47,873 bases of DNA from Sphingomonadaceae bacterium. GTDB taxonomy: Bacteria > Pseudomonadota > Alphaproteobacteria > Sphingomonadales > Sphingomonadaceae. Both the position numbers and the translations under genes were made by a program. Below the pieces are notes generated by a model, which made no database searches, was not told where the DNA came from, and saw nothing but the letters and a program-made list of their open reading frames with translations. This document shows, piece after piece, positions 18,171-25,958 of this stretch (position 1 is its first letter; each line of letters starts with the position of its first letter). The stretch lies in assembly GCA_020847445.1 (NCBI GenBank), contig JADLBY010000018.1, positions 1 through 47,873 of the forward strand. The letters run 5' to 3'.

Positions 18171-18878
18171 AATCTCTGCATTGAGCAGTTCGTCGACCCA
18201 GGCGGGCACCAGTTCGCTTGCCGGGCCGTGGCGCGCCTCGTCGAACCAGCGGCTGCCCTGCGACGGTTCAAGATTGAGTTCGAGCGTACGGACACCATTC
18301 ATCCGCGCCTCGCGCACAAAGCCCGCAGCGGGGTAAACCGCGCCCGACGTGCCGATGCTGACAAACAGGTCGGCACGGTTGAGCGCATGATAGATCCTGT
18401 CCATATCATAGGGCATTTCGCCAAACCAGACGATGTCGGGTCGCAATCGCCCGCTGACGCCGCATTCGGGGCAGGCTGGCCGGTCAAGCAGCGCCCCGCG
18501 CCAGGCGGGTTTGCCATCGCAGGCGAGGCACCAGGCGGTCAGATGCGTTCCGTGCATGTGGATCAGCCGTTCGGCCCCGGCGCGTTCGTGCAGGTCGTCG
18601 ACATTCTGGGTAACGATTGTCAGATCGCGTCCGCCCCCATGCCATGCACGATCAAGCCGGGCGAGTGCATGGTGCGCGGCATTGGGCTCTTTGGTCTGGA
18701 TCGCCGCGCGGCGCATGTCGTAAAAGCGCAGCACCAGATCGGGATCGCGGGCGAATGCCTCGGGCGTCGCGACATCCTCCACCCGGTGCTGCTCCCATAG
18801 CCCGCCGCTATCGCGAAAGGTGTCTATTCCGCTTTCGGCGCTGATCCCCGCGCCGGTCAGGATGACGATATTCTTCAT
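18168..18878 (-). CDS. cobB: NAD-dependent protein deacylase, class III sirtuin
   Basis: Sir2-family enzyme that removes acyl groups from lysine using NAD. From ATG 18878 (GGGGAGAAG upstream) it has 236 residues. GAGISAESGIDTFRD (9-23) binds NAD, TQNVDDLHERAG follows at about 90-101, and catalytic His109 lies in HMHG. A four-Cys zinc module (CLACDG and CPECG) follows. Tyr53 and Arg56 (FYDMR) match the YxxR pair that in E. coli CobB and human SIRT5 favours succinyl/malonyl-lysine, so desuccinylase activity is likely. The open frame upstream to 19229 is a shadow of dapB. It is convergent with the moeB-like gene. Confidence 0.93.
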   Translation of the reverse strand: MKNIVILTGAGISAESGIDTFRDSGGLWEQHRVEDVATPEAFARDPDLVLRFYDMRRAAIQTKEPNAAHHALARLDRAWHGGGRDLTIVTQNVDDLHERAGAERLIHMHGTHLTAWCLACDGKPAWRGALLDRPACPECGVSGRLRPDIVWFGEMPYDMDRIYHALNRADLFVSIGTSGAVYPAAGFVREARMNGVRTLELNLEPSQGSRWFDEARHGPASELVPAWVDELLNAEI

Positions 18879-18967
18879 TCTTCTCCCCGCCTCGAACCGG
18901 CCATCAGCCCGACCTTGTTTCAGGCACCATTTCGCCGCATAGGGCAATAGTCTCGGCTGACACATGG

Positions 18968-18988
18968 ATGCTGAAACAGGTTCAGCAT
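18968..18988. repeat. Extragenic palindrome upstream of dapB
   Basis: ATGCTGAA (18968-18975), loop ACAGG, TTCAGCAT (18981-18988): a perfect 8-bp stem. The wording GGATGCTGAAACAGGTTCAG is a dispersed extragenic repeat type familiar from sphingomonads and other proteobacteria. It ends 14 bases before the dapB start, so it could fold in the dapB 5' leader. A related fragment (CTTGTTTCAGG) occurs at about 18915-18925. Confidence 0.6.
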
Positions 18989-19002
18989 GACGGGGTTGTT
19001 TG

Positions 19003-19731
19003 ATGACTGCAATTGGTATCATCGGAAGCAAGGGGCGCATGGGCCAGGCGCTGGTTTCCGCGACCGCCGAAGCGGGGCTGGCGCACGCGGGCGGTGTCGA
19101 CAAGGGCGATGATCTGGCCGCACTGGCCGCCGCCGCCGATGTGCTTGTCGATTTCTCCTCCCCCCATGCACTTGAAGGCAATCTGGCCGCCTGTATTGCG
19201 GCGGGCAAACCGGTCGTCATCGGCACCACCGGGCTTGAAGAGCGCCATCACTGGCTGATCGACGATGCCGCGCAGGACATTGCGGTGCTGCAGACGGGCA
19301 ACACATCGCTGGGCGTCACCATGCTGGCGGCGCTGGTGCGCGAGGCCGCATCGCGGCTTGGCCCCGACTGGGATATCGAGATTGTCGAGATGCACCACCG
19401 GATGAAGGTGGACGCGCCCTCGGGCACCGCGCTGCTTCTGGGAGAAGCTGCAGCAGCAGGGCGCCACATCGATCTCGCCCAATCGAGCGAGCGCGGACGC
19501 GACGGAATCACCGGTGCGCGCAAACAGGGTGCGATCGGCTTTGCCAGCCTGCGTGGCGGCACCGTTGCTGGCGATCACAGCGTGATATTGGCGGGAAATG
19601 AGGAAAGCATCACCCTTTCGCACCGCGCCGAAAGCCGGATGATATTTGCGCGCGGTGCAGTGAAGGCCGCGCTTTGGCTGACGGGGCAGAAGCCCAGCCG
19701 CTACACCATGCCCGACATGCTCGGCCTTTAG
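19003..19731 (+). CDS. dapB: 4-hydroxy-tetrahydrodipicolinate reductase
   Basis: DapB reduces 4-hydroxy-tetrahydrodipicolinate with NAD(P)H in the diaminopimelate/lysine pathway. The 242-residue protein has the N-terminal nucleotide fold IGIIGSKGRMGQ, VLVDFSSPHA, VVIGTTGL, the active-site segment EMHHRMKVDAPSGTAL with the catalytic His and Lys, and GARKQGAIGFASLRGG. The start is ATG 19003; a TTG one codon upstream is less likely. No strong ribosome-binding site is visible, because a palindrome ends 14 bases upstream. It is convergent with the LacI-type gene, with three bases between the stops. Confidence 0.96.
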   Translation: MTAIGIIGSKGRMGQALVSATAEAGLAHAGGVDKGDDLAALAAAADVLVDFSSPHALEGNLAACIAAGKPVVIGTTGLEERHHWLIDDAAQDIAVLQTGNTSLGVTMLAALVREAASRLGPDWDIEIVEMHHRMKVDAPSGTALLLGEAAAAGRHIDLAQSSERGRDGITGARKQGAIGFASLRGGTVAGDHSVILAGNEESITLSHRAESRMIFARGAVKAALWLTGQKPSRYTMPDMLGL

Positions 19732-19734
19732 GGC

Positions 19735-20742
19735 CTAGCTGCCGCGCTTTACCAGATGCACCGGCACGCGACGCAGGGTTAGTGGTTCCCCGGCGATGCG
19801 GTTGAGCACATTCTGGACGAGCAGGTCGCCTGCCTGCTGGAAATCCGGTTCGATAGTGGTCAGCGGTGGCGAGGAATAATTGCCCGCGCGGATCCCGTCA
19901 AAACCGATCACCGAAACCTGTTCCGGCACCGAAATTCCGCTTTCGGAAAGAGCCCGCAGCACACCGAGCGCCGTCAGGTCGCAAGCCGCAAAAATGGCGT
20001 CGAAGCGCTGGCCCGACTGCAACAGCGATCGAACCGCCTCGACGCCCTGCTCCTCGCGCGAAAGCCCCTCATCAACGTCGATGGCAGGCGGAACAATGTC
20101 CGACTTGTTCAGTTCCTCGGCAAAGCCGGCATAGCGTTCACCAAACTGGCGCTGCTGTGAGGCGCGGGCACCGATGAACACCGGATGCCGACGCCCGGCG
20201 TCGAGCAGGTATCGCGCAGCAATTCTGCCGCCGCCTTCATTCTCGCTGCGCACCCAGCGCAAATCGTCGTCGGGTGCGCCCCAGCATACCCAGGCTTTTT
20301 CGGGGCGATCCAGACCACGGAAATAGGCCCAGGCTTCGGGATTTTGCGTCGTGCCGATGACAATCATTCCGTCGGCCTGCCGCGCATCATCATATTGGCC
20401 GAAAAAATTCGTCGGGCTGTCCTGAAAGGAAACCAGCAGATTATAGCCCCGGGCGGCAGCTGCCGCAGCGACGCTGCCGAGCAGCGAGAAATAGAAGGGG
20501 TTCGTCTCGGTCGCGCTTTCGCCTGCCCGGCCGATGAGAACCACGGCCAGCGTCATCGTCTCTCCACGGCGCAGGCGGGTCGCGTTCTGGTTGATCACAT
20601 AGCCCAGTTCCTGCGCGGCCTCCAGCACCCTCGCCCGGGTTTCATCGCTGACCTTGGGGCTGCCGTTCAGCGCACGCGAAACCGTCGGCTGGGTCACCCC
20701 TGCCCGTTGCGCGACATCAAATGCGGTTACCCTGAAGGCCAT
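19735..20742 (-). CDS. LacI-family transcriptional regulator
   Basis: A 335-residue regulator with an N-terminal helix-turn-helix (TAFDVAQRAGVTQPTVSRAL, residues 6-25), a hinge (LEAAQELGYVIN), and a periplasmic-binding-protein-like ligand domain (MIVIGTTQNP, AIFAACDLTALGVLRAL, VSVIGFDGIRAGNYSSPPLT). LacI proteins usually respond to a sugar or a derivative. It lies 42 bases after the metallo-hydrolase gene on the same strand and across from the TonB receptor gene, so local control of that receptor is plausible. A GGGGAG ribosome-binding site precedes ATG 20742. The ligand cannot be read from the sequence. Confidence 0.92.
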   Translation of the reverse strand: MAFRVTAFDVAQRAGVTQPTVSRALNGSPKVSDETRARVLEAAQELGYVINQNATRLRRGETMTLAVVLIGRAGESATETNPFYFSLLGSVAAAAAARGYNLLVSFQDSPTNFFGQYDDARQADGMIVIGTTQNPEAWAYFRGLDRPEKAWVCWGAPDDDLRWVRSENEGGGRIAARYLLDAGRRHPVFIGARASQQRQFGERYAGFAEELNKSDIVPPAIDVDEGLSREEQGVEAVRSLLQSGQRFDAIFAACDLTALGVLRALSESGISVPEQVSVIGFDGIRAGNYSSPPLTTIEPDFQQAGDLLVQNVLNRIAGEPLTLRRVPVHLVKRGS

Positions 20743-20784
20743 TCAAACTCCCCTGCTGCCCGCCTCATACACGCGCGGCAGCAT

Positions 20785-21861
20785 TTACAGCAACTGCTTG
20801 CTCTCAATCGCCTTGCTATTAACAGGAAGCGAGAAGAACATCCCATCCTCCCCCACGACGATCACGCCCCGAAAGCGCTTTGGTGCATCGCCGAGAAAAG
20901 CCGGATTAAAGAATCGCGACGGCACCGGCGGAACGACATGGGTAAGCACCAATTGCCTGACGCCCGCCTTGTTCGCGCTTTCTGCGGCATCTTCGGGGGA
21001 GGCATGGTAATTGAGAATGTCGCGCGTCAACTGGGCGGTATTCCTGATCCCCCGCGCATCCAGCGCATTGGTAATCTTGCCGACCAGCTTTGGCTGCAAC
21101 GCCTCGTGCAGCAACAGATCAGCGCCTTTGGCTGCGGTTTCAAGGGTTGCCGATTTCGCAGTGTCGCCGCTGACAACCACCGAACGGCCCTTATAGTCGA
21201 AGCGATAGCCGACGGCGGGCGAAACAGGATGATGGTCGACGCGAAAGGCCGTCACTTTCAGACCATCGGCTTCGAAAACCACCGCTTCGTCGCCTTTCAG
21301 ATCGAACGGAACAGCGGCAGCCCCGGCCCCCGATGGCGGCGCCAGGGCGTCGCCATGGTGCGCGGTGCGATAACTGTTGTCCTGCGCGTAGGCCATGTTG
21401 AAGCCCGCTATGACAGCCTCGACCCCCTTGGGTCCGTGCACCGGAAGGGGCGAGGTGGCGGCGCTACCCGTCCAGCGCAGCAGCATCATTGGCCCCAGTC
21501 CGTCCATATGGTCCGAATGGAAATGCGTGAGGAACAGGCCATCGATCTTTCCGTTGGGGATTCCCATCAGCGCGATGTTGCGCGCACCCCCCTCACCCGC
21601 ATCGACGACGAAAATCCGTTTGCCAGCAATGATCAGCGTGCAGGCCCCTGCCCGATCTGCGTTGGGCAGCGGCGATCCGGTACCGCACATGCCGACATGC
21701 AGGCCATCCGGCAGGGTGGCGGTTACATCGCGCCCGATCCTGCCATCCACCGCGCGGGCGAAAAGCCAGGTGCCGATTTCGGCCTGATAGTGCCGCACGC
21801 CCGCCACCGTGATGCCCGCAACCAGTATCGCTGCAATTCCCCATTTGACCCGCTTCTTCAT
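20785..21861 (-). CDS. Membrane-anchored metallo-beta-lactamase-fold hydrolase
   Basis: A 358-residue protein with an N-terminal signal anchor (WGIAAILVAGITVAGV, residues 7-22) and a metallo-beta-lactamase fold. The zinc motif HFHSDH is at 113-118, preceded by VVDAGEG, with later ligands in VSGDT (Asp), LLHEAL and LTHVVPP. The motif order resembles the RNase Z/arylsulfatase-like branch rather than true beta-lactamases. The predicted active site is periplasmic, so RNA processing is unlikely; a hydrolase for an ester or other small substrate is possible. ATG 21861 is chosen for its GGAGGGGG site, and the extension to 21912 lacks support. It lies upstream of the LacI gene and is divergent from the TonB receptor. 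Confidence 0.85.
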   Translation of the reverse strand: MKKRVKWGIAAILVAGITVAGVRHYQAEIGTWLFARAVDGRIGRDVTATLPDGLHVGMCGTGSPLPNADRAGACTLIIAGKRIFVVDAGEGGARNIALMGIPNGKIDGLFLTHFHSDHMDGLGPMMLLRWTGSAATSPLPVHGPKGVEAVIAGFNMAYAQDNSYRTAHHGDALAPPSGAGAAAVPFDLKGDEAVVFEADGLKVTAFRVDHHPVSPAVGYRFDYKGRSVVVSGDTAKSATLETAAKGADLLLHEALQPKLVGKITNALDARGIRNTAQLTRDILNYHASPEDAAESANKAGVRQLVLTHVVPPVPSRFFNPAFLGDAPKRFRGVIVVGEDGMFFSLPVNSKAIESKQLL

Positions 21862-21927
21862 GGCATCCCCCTCCAACCCGACGGACTTACGACAACTGCC
21901 TGCCACCATCAACTTGTTACAAATTGT

Positions 21928-21939
21928 GGCAATATTGCC
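21928..21939. promoter_or_regulatory. 12-bp perfect palindrome in the hydrolase/TonB-receptor divergent region
   Basis: GGCAATATTGCC is a perfect palindrome in the 260-base divergent region. It sits 67 bases from the hydrolase start and about 180 bases from the receptor start. LacI-type operators normally have a central CG, which this lacks, so the binder is unknown. Confidence 0.35.
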
Positions 21940-22043
21940 GCGGTTAGCAAAGATTTTACGCTGTTACATCTAACCGATTGCGACCTTTGCACTGTCCGGT
22001 TACAGCTATGGGCTGTGCAGAAGCACCAGAAATAACAACAAAA

Positions 22044-22059
22044 GGATGGTTGACCATCC
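22044..22059. promoter_or_regulatory. Inverted repeat upstream of the TonB receptor
   Basis: GGATGGT (22044-22050) and ACCATCC (22053-22059) form 7-bp perfect arms around a TG centre, about 60 bases upstream of the receptor start. It could be an operator or a leader hairpin. No binder can be named. Confidence 0.4.
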
Positions 22060-22121
22060 CCGCTCCCAAGGAATGCGCCGATCCCCGGCACCAATGTGAT
22101 GATCAAGTGGAGAGTATGAAT

Positions 22122-24746
22122 ATGAAGTTCGCACAAACCGCAGTGCGCGTTGCACTGCTGTCTTCGATTAGCATTGCCTCAATCGGGCTGGCATCGGCCG
22201 CCCAGGCACAGGACGAAAACGTCGAGGCGACCGACACTGCGGCCGCCGAGGAAGAGGTCGCTTTCGACGAAATCATCGTTACCGCGACGCGCCGTGACCA
22301 GGCTGCGCAGGACATTCCCTTGGCCGTCAGCGTTGTCGCTGGCGAGCAACTCGCCAATGCCGGTGTCGTCGACATCCGCGGCATCCAACAGCTGGCGCCT
22401 TCGCTGAAAACCACCACCGGCCAGTCGGCTGCAACCGGCGCGGTCCTGACCATCCGCGGCATCGGCACCGCAGGCGACAATCCGGGCTTTGAACCCGCGG
22501 TCGGCGTCTTCATCGACGGTGTATTCCGTGCGCGTGCAGGCGTCGCGCTGGCGGAACTGCCGCCGATTGAGCGCGTCGAAGTTCTGCGCGGTCCGCAGGG
22601 CACGCTGTTCGGCCGCAATACGTCGGCAGGCGCCCTCAACATCACCACGACCAAGCCGAAGTTCGAACTGGGTGGCTATGCCGAATTGAGCTATGGCAAT
22701 CTGGACGAAATCGAAGTCAAGGCTGGCGTAACCGGCCCGGTTTCGGAACTGGTCGCGCTGCGCCTCGACGGCGGCTATCACAAGCGTGACGGCTATATCA
22801 AACTCGCCAACGAGGACGGCCGCGTCAACAACGTCAACCGCTGGTTCGCCCGCGGACAGGCCTATTTCGAAAATGACGATGTCAATTTCCGTCTGATCGC
22901 CGACGTTGCGAAAACCAACGAAGATTGCTGCGGCGCGCTGAACACCGGCAGCGGCTTTTCGATCTTTCCGACCATGGACGCGTCGACCAACTCGGCTATC
23001 GCCTTCATCGCGAGCAACGCGATCGAAGCGCTGTCGGCCAACCCGCTTGCTGGCGGTGCGGCGGGCCGTGACGGCATTGTCCGTCCGTTCGACGCCAAGG
23101 GCCGGGTCATGGCCACGACCCCCGGTCGCGGTCTGACCGAAAAGGTCGACGAATGGGGTCTTTCGGGTGAACTGAACTGGGATTTCGGCGGTGCCACGCT
23201 GACCTCGATCACTGCCTATCGCGACTGGAAGGCCAAGCGCGACCAGGACATCGACTTTTCGGGCCTCGATCGCGCCTATCGCGACGACTACCGCACCACG
23301 ATGAAGGATTTCACGCAGGAACTGCGCCTGCAGGGTTCGGCATTTGACGACAAGGTCGACTGGCTGATCGGCGGCTTCTACATGAAAGAGAAGCTGACGC
23401 TGACCGACACCATCCGCTTTGGCACACAGGCAGACCAGTATACCGATGCTGTCATCAACGGTCTGACCCGCTCGACGGCACTGCCGACCGGTCTGCAGCT
23501 TTATGGCACCCTGGGCGCTGGCGTCCCGCTGTTCGGCCAGGTTGCGCTGGCAACCAACCCCACACTGGCCGCCGCAGCGGCCGGAAACCCGGCGCTGCTC
23601 GCGCTGTTCACCAGCCCGCTGCCGCGCACCCCCGCCGGTGCTGGCCAGCTGGCCGACAAATATCGTGTCGACACCGATGCAATCGCACTGTTCACGCACA
23701 ACATCATCAACATCAGCGACAATCTTTCGCTGACGCTGGGTCTGCGCTACAATTATGAAAAGAAGAAGATCGACACCGATCTGAACGCGGCTTCGCCGAC
23801 CTGTTCATTCTTCCAGAACCCCGCCACCCTGCCCTATCGTCAGGCGCTGCAGGCCTCCGGCCTGTTCGGCGGTGCATATCTGCTGGGTTGCAACCCGGCG
23901 ATCAATAGCGAGTTCAACGGCACCCGTTCGGACAAGCGCAGCGAGAGCGAATTCACCGGCACGGCCCGCCTTGCCTATAAGGTGAATGACGATGTGTTGC
24001 TGTTCGGTGGCTATGATCGCGGTTACAAATCGGGCGGTTACAATCTCGACCGCGCCGGTTTTGACTCGGTTCTGCTTGGCGGCAACGGCGCACAGCTCAC
24101 CGACCTCGAATTCGGCAATGAATCGGTCGACGCCTTCGAAGTCGGCGTGAAAACCAACTTCACCCGCGAATTCCAGTTCAACGCTTCGCTCTTCTATTCG
24201 AAGTTCAAGAACTACCAGTCGAACCGTTTCCTCGGCAACAATTTCGTCGTGCTCAACTATGACAAGCTGGTTTCGCAGGGCATCGAGCTGGAAAGCATCA
24301 TCCGCCCGCATCCCGACTTCATCATCAACATGGGCTATACCTATCTTGATGCCAAGGTCACTGACCCGGCAGCAGGAAGCGACAATGGGGCCCAGGCATC
24401 GAACCAGCCCAAGCATGCCATCACCGGTGGCATCACCTGGACGCCGCAGCTGAGCGACGGCGTCAATGGCCTGATCCACGCCGACTGGCGCTATAACAGC
24501 GACCATTATCCGGTAAATGATCCGCTGGGCCGCCGTTTCACCGGCAATGATGGCTATGGCATTGTCAACCTGCGTGCAGGCGTGAACTTTGCCGACGGCA
24601 AATATAGCGTTGAAGGCTATGTCGAAAACCTCTTCAACACCTATTACAACATCACCGCCTTCCCGATTCCGGAACAGGGCAACAGCTTTGCGGTTTATCC
24701 CGCACCGCCGCGTTTCTACGGCGTAAAGCTGGGCGTGAAGTTCTAA
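22122..24746 (+). CDS. TonB-dependent outer-membrane receptor
   Basis: An 874-residue outer-membrane transporter that takes up a ligand using TonB/ExbBD energy. After a signal peptide ending ...LASAAQA comes an acidic linker, then the TonB-box region DEIIVTATRR. The plug domain follows (QDIPLAVSVV, LTIRGIGTAG, VGVFIDGVFR, IERVEVLRGPQGTLFGRN, AGALNITT). The rest is a 22-strand barrel ending YGVKLGVKF with the usual terminal Phe. The best start is ATG 22122, given its spacing from GGAGAG at 22109-22114; ATG 22116 is an alternative two codons upstream. No SusD-like partner is present. Ligand unknown; the adjacent LacI regulator hints at a carbohydrate or related compound. It is followed by two strong hairpins. 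Confidence 0.95.
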   Translation: MKFAQTAVRVALLSSISIASIGLASAAQAQDENVEATDTAAAEEEVAFDEIIVTATRRDQAAQDIPLAVSVVAGEQLANAGVVDIRGIQQLAPSLKTTTGQSAATGAVLTIRGIGTAGDNPGFEPAVGVFIDGVFRARAGVALAELPPIERVEVLRGPQGTLFGRNTSAGALNITTTKPKFELGGYAELSYGNLDEIEVKAGVTGPVSELVALRLDGGYHKRDGYIKLANEDGRVNNVNRWFARGQAYFENDDVNFRLIADVAKTNEDCCGALNTGSGFSIFPTMDASTNSAIAFIASNAIEALSANPLAGGAAGRDGIVRPFDAKGRVMATTPGRGLTEKVDEWGLSGELNWDFGGATLTSITAYRDWKAKRDQDIDFSGLDRAYRDDYRTTMKDFTQELRLQGSAFDDKVDWLIGGFYMKEKLTLTDTIRFGTQADQYTDAVINGLTRSTALPTGLQLYGTLGAGVPLFGQVALATNPTLAAAAAGNPALLALFTSPLPRTPAGAGQLADKYRVDTDAIALFTHNIINISDNLSLTLGLRYNYEKKKIDTDLNAASPTCSFFQNPATLPYRQALQASGLFGGAYLLGCNPAINSEFNGTRSDKRSESEFTGTARLAYKVNDDVLLFGGYDRGYKSGGYNLDRAGFDSVLLGGNGAQLTDLEFGNESVDAFEVGVKTNFTREFQFNASLFYSKFKNYQSNRFLGNNFVVLNYDKLVSQGIELESIIRPHPDFIINMGYTYLDAKVTDPAAGSDNGAQASNQPKHAITGGITWTPQLSDGVNGLIHADWRYNSDHYPVNDPLGRRFTGNDGYGIVNLRAGVNFADGKYSVEGYVENLFNTYYNITAFPIPEQGNSFAVYPAPPRFYGVKLGVKF

Positions 24747-24763
24747 GCCGCCTTGCGGCGAAC

Positions 24764-24786
24764 GCGGCCCCGATTGCCGGGGCCGC
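24764..24786. repeat. GC-rich hairpin after the TonB receptor
   Basis: GCGGCCCCG (24764-24772), loop ATTGC, CGGGGCCGC (24778-24786): a perfect 9-bp stem, 17 bases after the receptor stop. There is no T tract. It stacks with the terminator that follows. Confidence 0.6.
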
Positions 24787-24803
24787 CAGATACAGCCAAT
24801 CGA

Positions 24804-24837
24804 GGGGCCCCTGCCAAAAGCGGGGGCCCCATGTTTT
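24804..24837 (+). terminator. Rho-independent terminator after the TonB receptor
   Basis: GGGGCCCCTGC, loop CAAAA, GCGGGGGCCCC (24804-24830) forms an 11-bp stem with one T-G wobble, followed by ATGTTTTT. It separates the receptor gene from the phosphate regulon. Confidence 0.85.
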
Positions 24838-24843
24838 TGGGCA

Positions 24844-24861
24844 TTGTCACAAAACCGTCAC
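24844..24861 (+). promoter_or_regulatory. Pho box (PhoB binding site) in front of pstS
   Basis: TTGTCAC (24844-24850), AAAA, CCGTCAC (24855-24861) is the 7-4-7 direct repeat expected of a Pho box (consensus CTGTCAT N4 CTGTCAT). It lies 46 bases upstream of the pstS start and would replace the -35 element in phosphate starvation. No clear -10 is visible. PhoB is encoded at the end of the same run. Confidence 0.8.
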
Positions 24862-24907
24862 CAACATGACTTACCCGCCCCGGTGACACTGACCGAAAGG
24901 GGTTATC

Positions 24908-25948
24908 ATGGGTTCGTTCAAATCAATCGCTGTCCTGACCACCGCCACTGTCGCGCTCGCCGCATGCGGGGGGCAGTCGTCGGGCGATGCACGCGATTTC
25001 GTGCGCGTCGTGGGGTCGTCGACGGTTTATCCGTTCGCCACCACCGTGGCCGAAAGCGTTGCGAAATCGGCCGGCGTGAAGTCGCCCGTCGTCGAATCGA
25101 CCGGCACTGGCGCGGGCATGAAGCTGTTCTGCGCGGGCGTCGGTGCAAAGCATCCGGACGTCGAAAATGCGTCGCGCCGCATCAAGAAGTCCGAATATGA
25201 AGAATGCGCCAAAAATGGCGTGAAGGATATCGTCGAGATCCAGATCGGCCTTGACGGGATCGCCTTTGCCAGCGCCAGAGACGGCATTTCGGTGCCGCTA
25301 ACCGTGGTCGACGTCTACAAGGCACTCGCTGCCACACCCTTTGGCAAGCCCAATATGGCCAAGACCTGGAAGGATGTGAATCCGGCGCTGCCCGCAACAC
25401 CCATCAGCATTTATGGCCCGCCGTCGACCTCGGGCACGCGCGACGCACTTGCCGAACTGATCCTGACCAAGGGCTGTGAAAGCGATCCGGCGATGAAGGC
25501 GCTGAAAGACAGCAACAAGGATGCGCACAAAAAGATCTGCACGACCGTCCGCACCGATGGTGTCTATGTCGAACAGGGCGAGAATGACAATCTGATCGTT
25601 CAGAAGATCGCCGAGAACAGGAATGCCGTCGGCATATTCGGTTTCTCCTTCCTCGAAGAGAATATGGACAAGCTGAAGGGCCTGACCATGGACGGGATCG
25701 CGCCGAGCTACCAGACCGTTTCCGACTTTTCCTATCCGGGCGCCCGCCCGCTATATATCTATGTGAAGGCTGCGCATCTGAAGGCGATCAAGGGCCTGAA
25801 GGCGTTTGTCGAAGGCTTTGTCCCCATGTGGGGCAAGGACGGCGTGTTGCAGGGCAAGGGCATGGTCGTGGCACCGGACGATGTTCGTGCAGCCAATGCC
25901 GAAGTCGTCAGGACCATGAAGCTGATGGACGCTTCGCAGCTAAAGTGA
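24908..25948 (+). CDS. pstS: Phosphate ABC transporter, substrate-binding lipoprotein PstS
   Basis: Periplasmic phosphate-binding component of the high-affinity Pst transporter. The 346-residue precursor has a lipoprotein signal with Cys20 (VALAACGG), so it is membrane-tethered. Phosphate-site elements are visible: VVGSSTVYPFA, ESTGTGAGMKLFC, and YGPPSTSGTRDALAE with the Ser/Thr/Arg ligands. It uses ATG 24908 with GAAAGGGG upstream and is the first gene of the Pho-box-controlled run pstSCAB-phoU-phoB. Confidence 0.97.
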   Translation: MGSFKSIAVLTTATVALAACGGQSSGDARDFVRVVGSSTVYPFATTVAESVAKSAGVKSPVVESTGTGAGMKLFCAGVGAKHPDVENASRRIKKSEYEECAKNGVKDIVEIQIGLDGIAFASARDGISVPLTVVDVYKALAATPFGKPNMAKTWKDVNPALPATPISIYGPPSTSGTRDALAELILTKGCESDPAMKALKDSNKDAHKKICTTVRTDGVYVEQGENDNLIVQKIAENRNAVGIFGFSFLEENMDKLKGLTMDGIAPSYQTVSDFSYPGARPLYIYVKAAHLKAIKGLKAFVEGFVPMWGKDGVLQGKGMVVAPDDVRAANAEVVRTMKLMDASQLK

Positions 25949-25958
25949 GCACGCGACC

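Noticed and set aside
20185-22035. 616-codon plus-strand frame opposite LacI and the metallo-hydrolase
   Set aside because: Antisense shadow: the minus strand has a helix-turn-helix and an HxHxDH motif, while this frame has none.
22179-23699. 506-codon minus-strand frame inside the TonB receptor
   Set aside because: Shadow of the receptor plug and barrel coding sequence, with no domain or ribosome-binding site.
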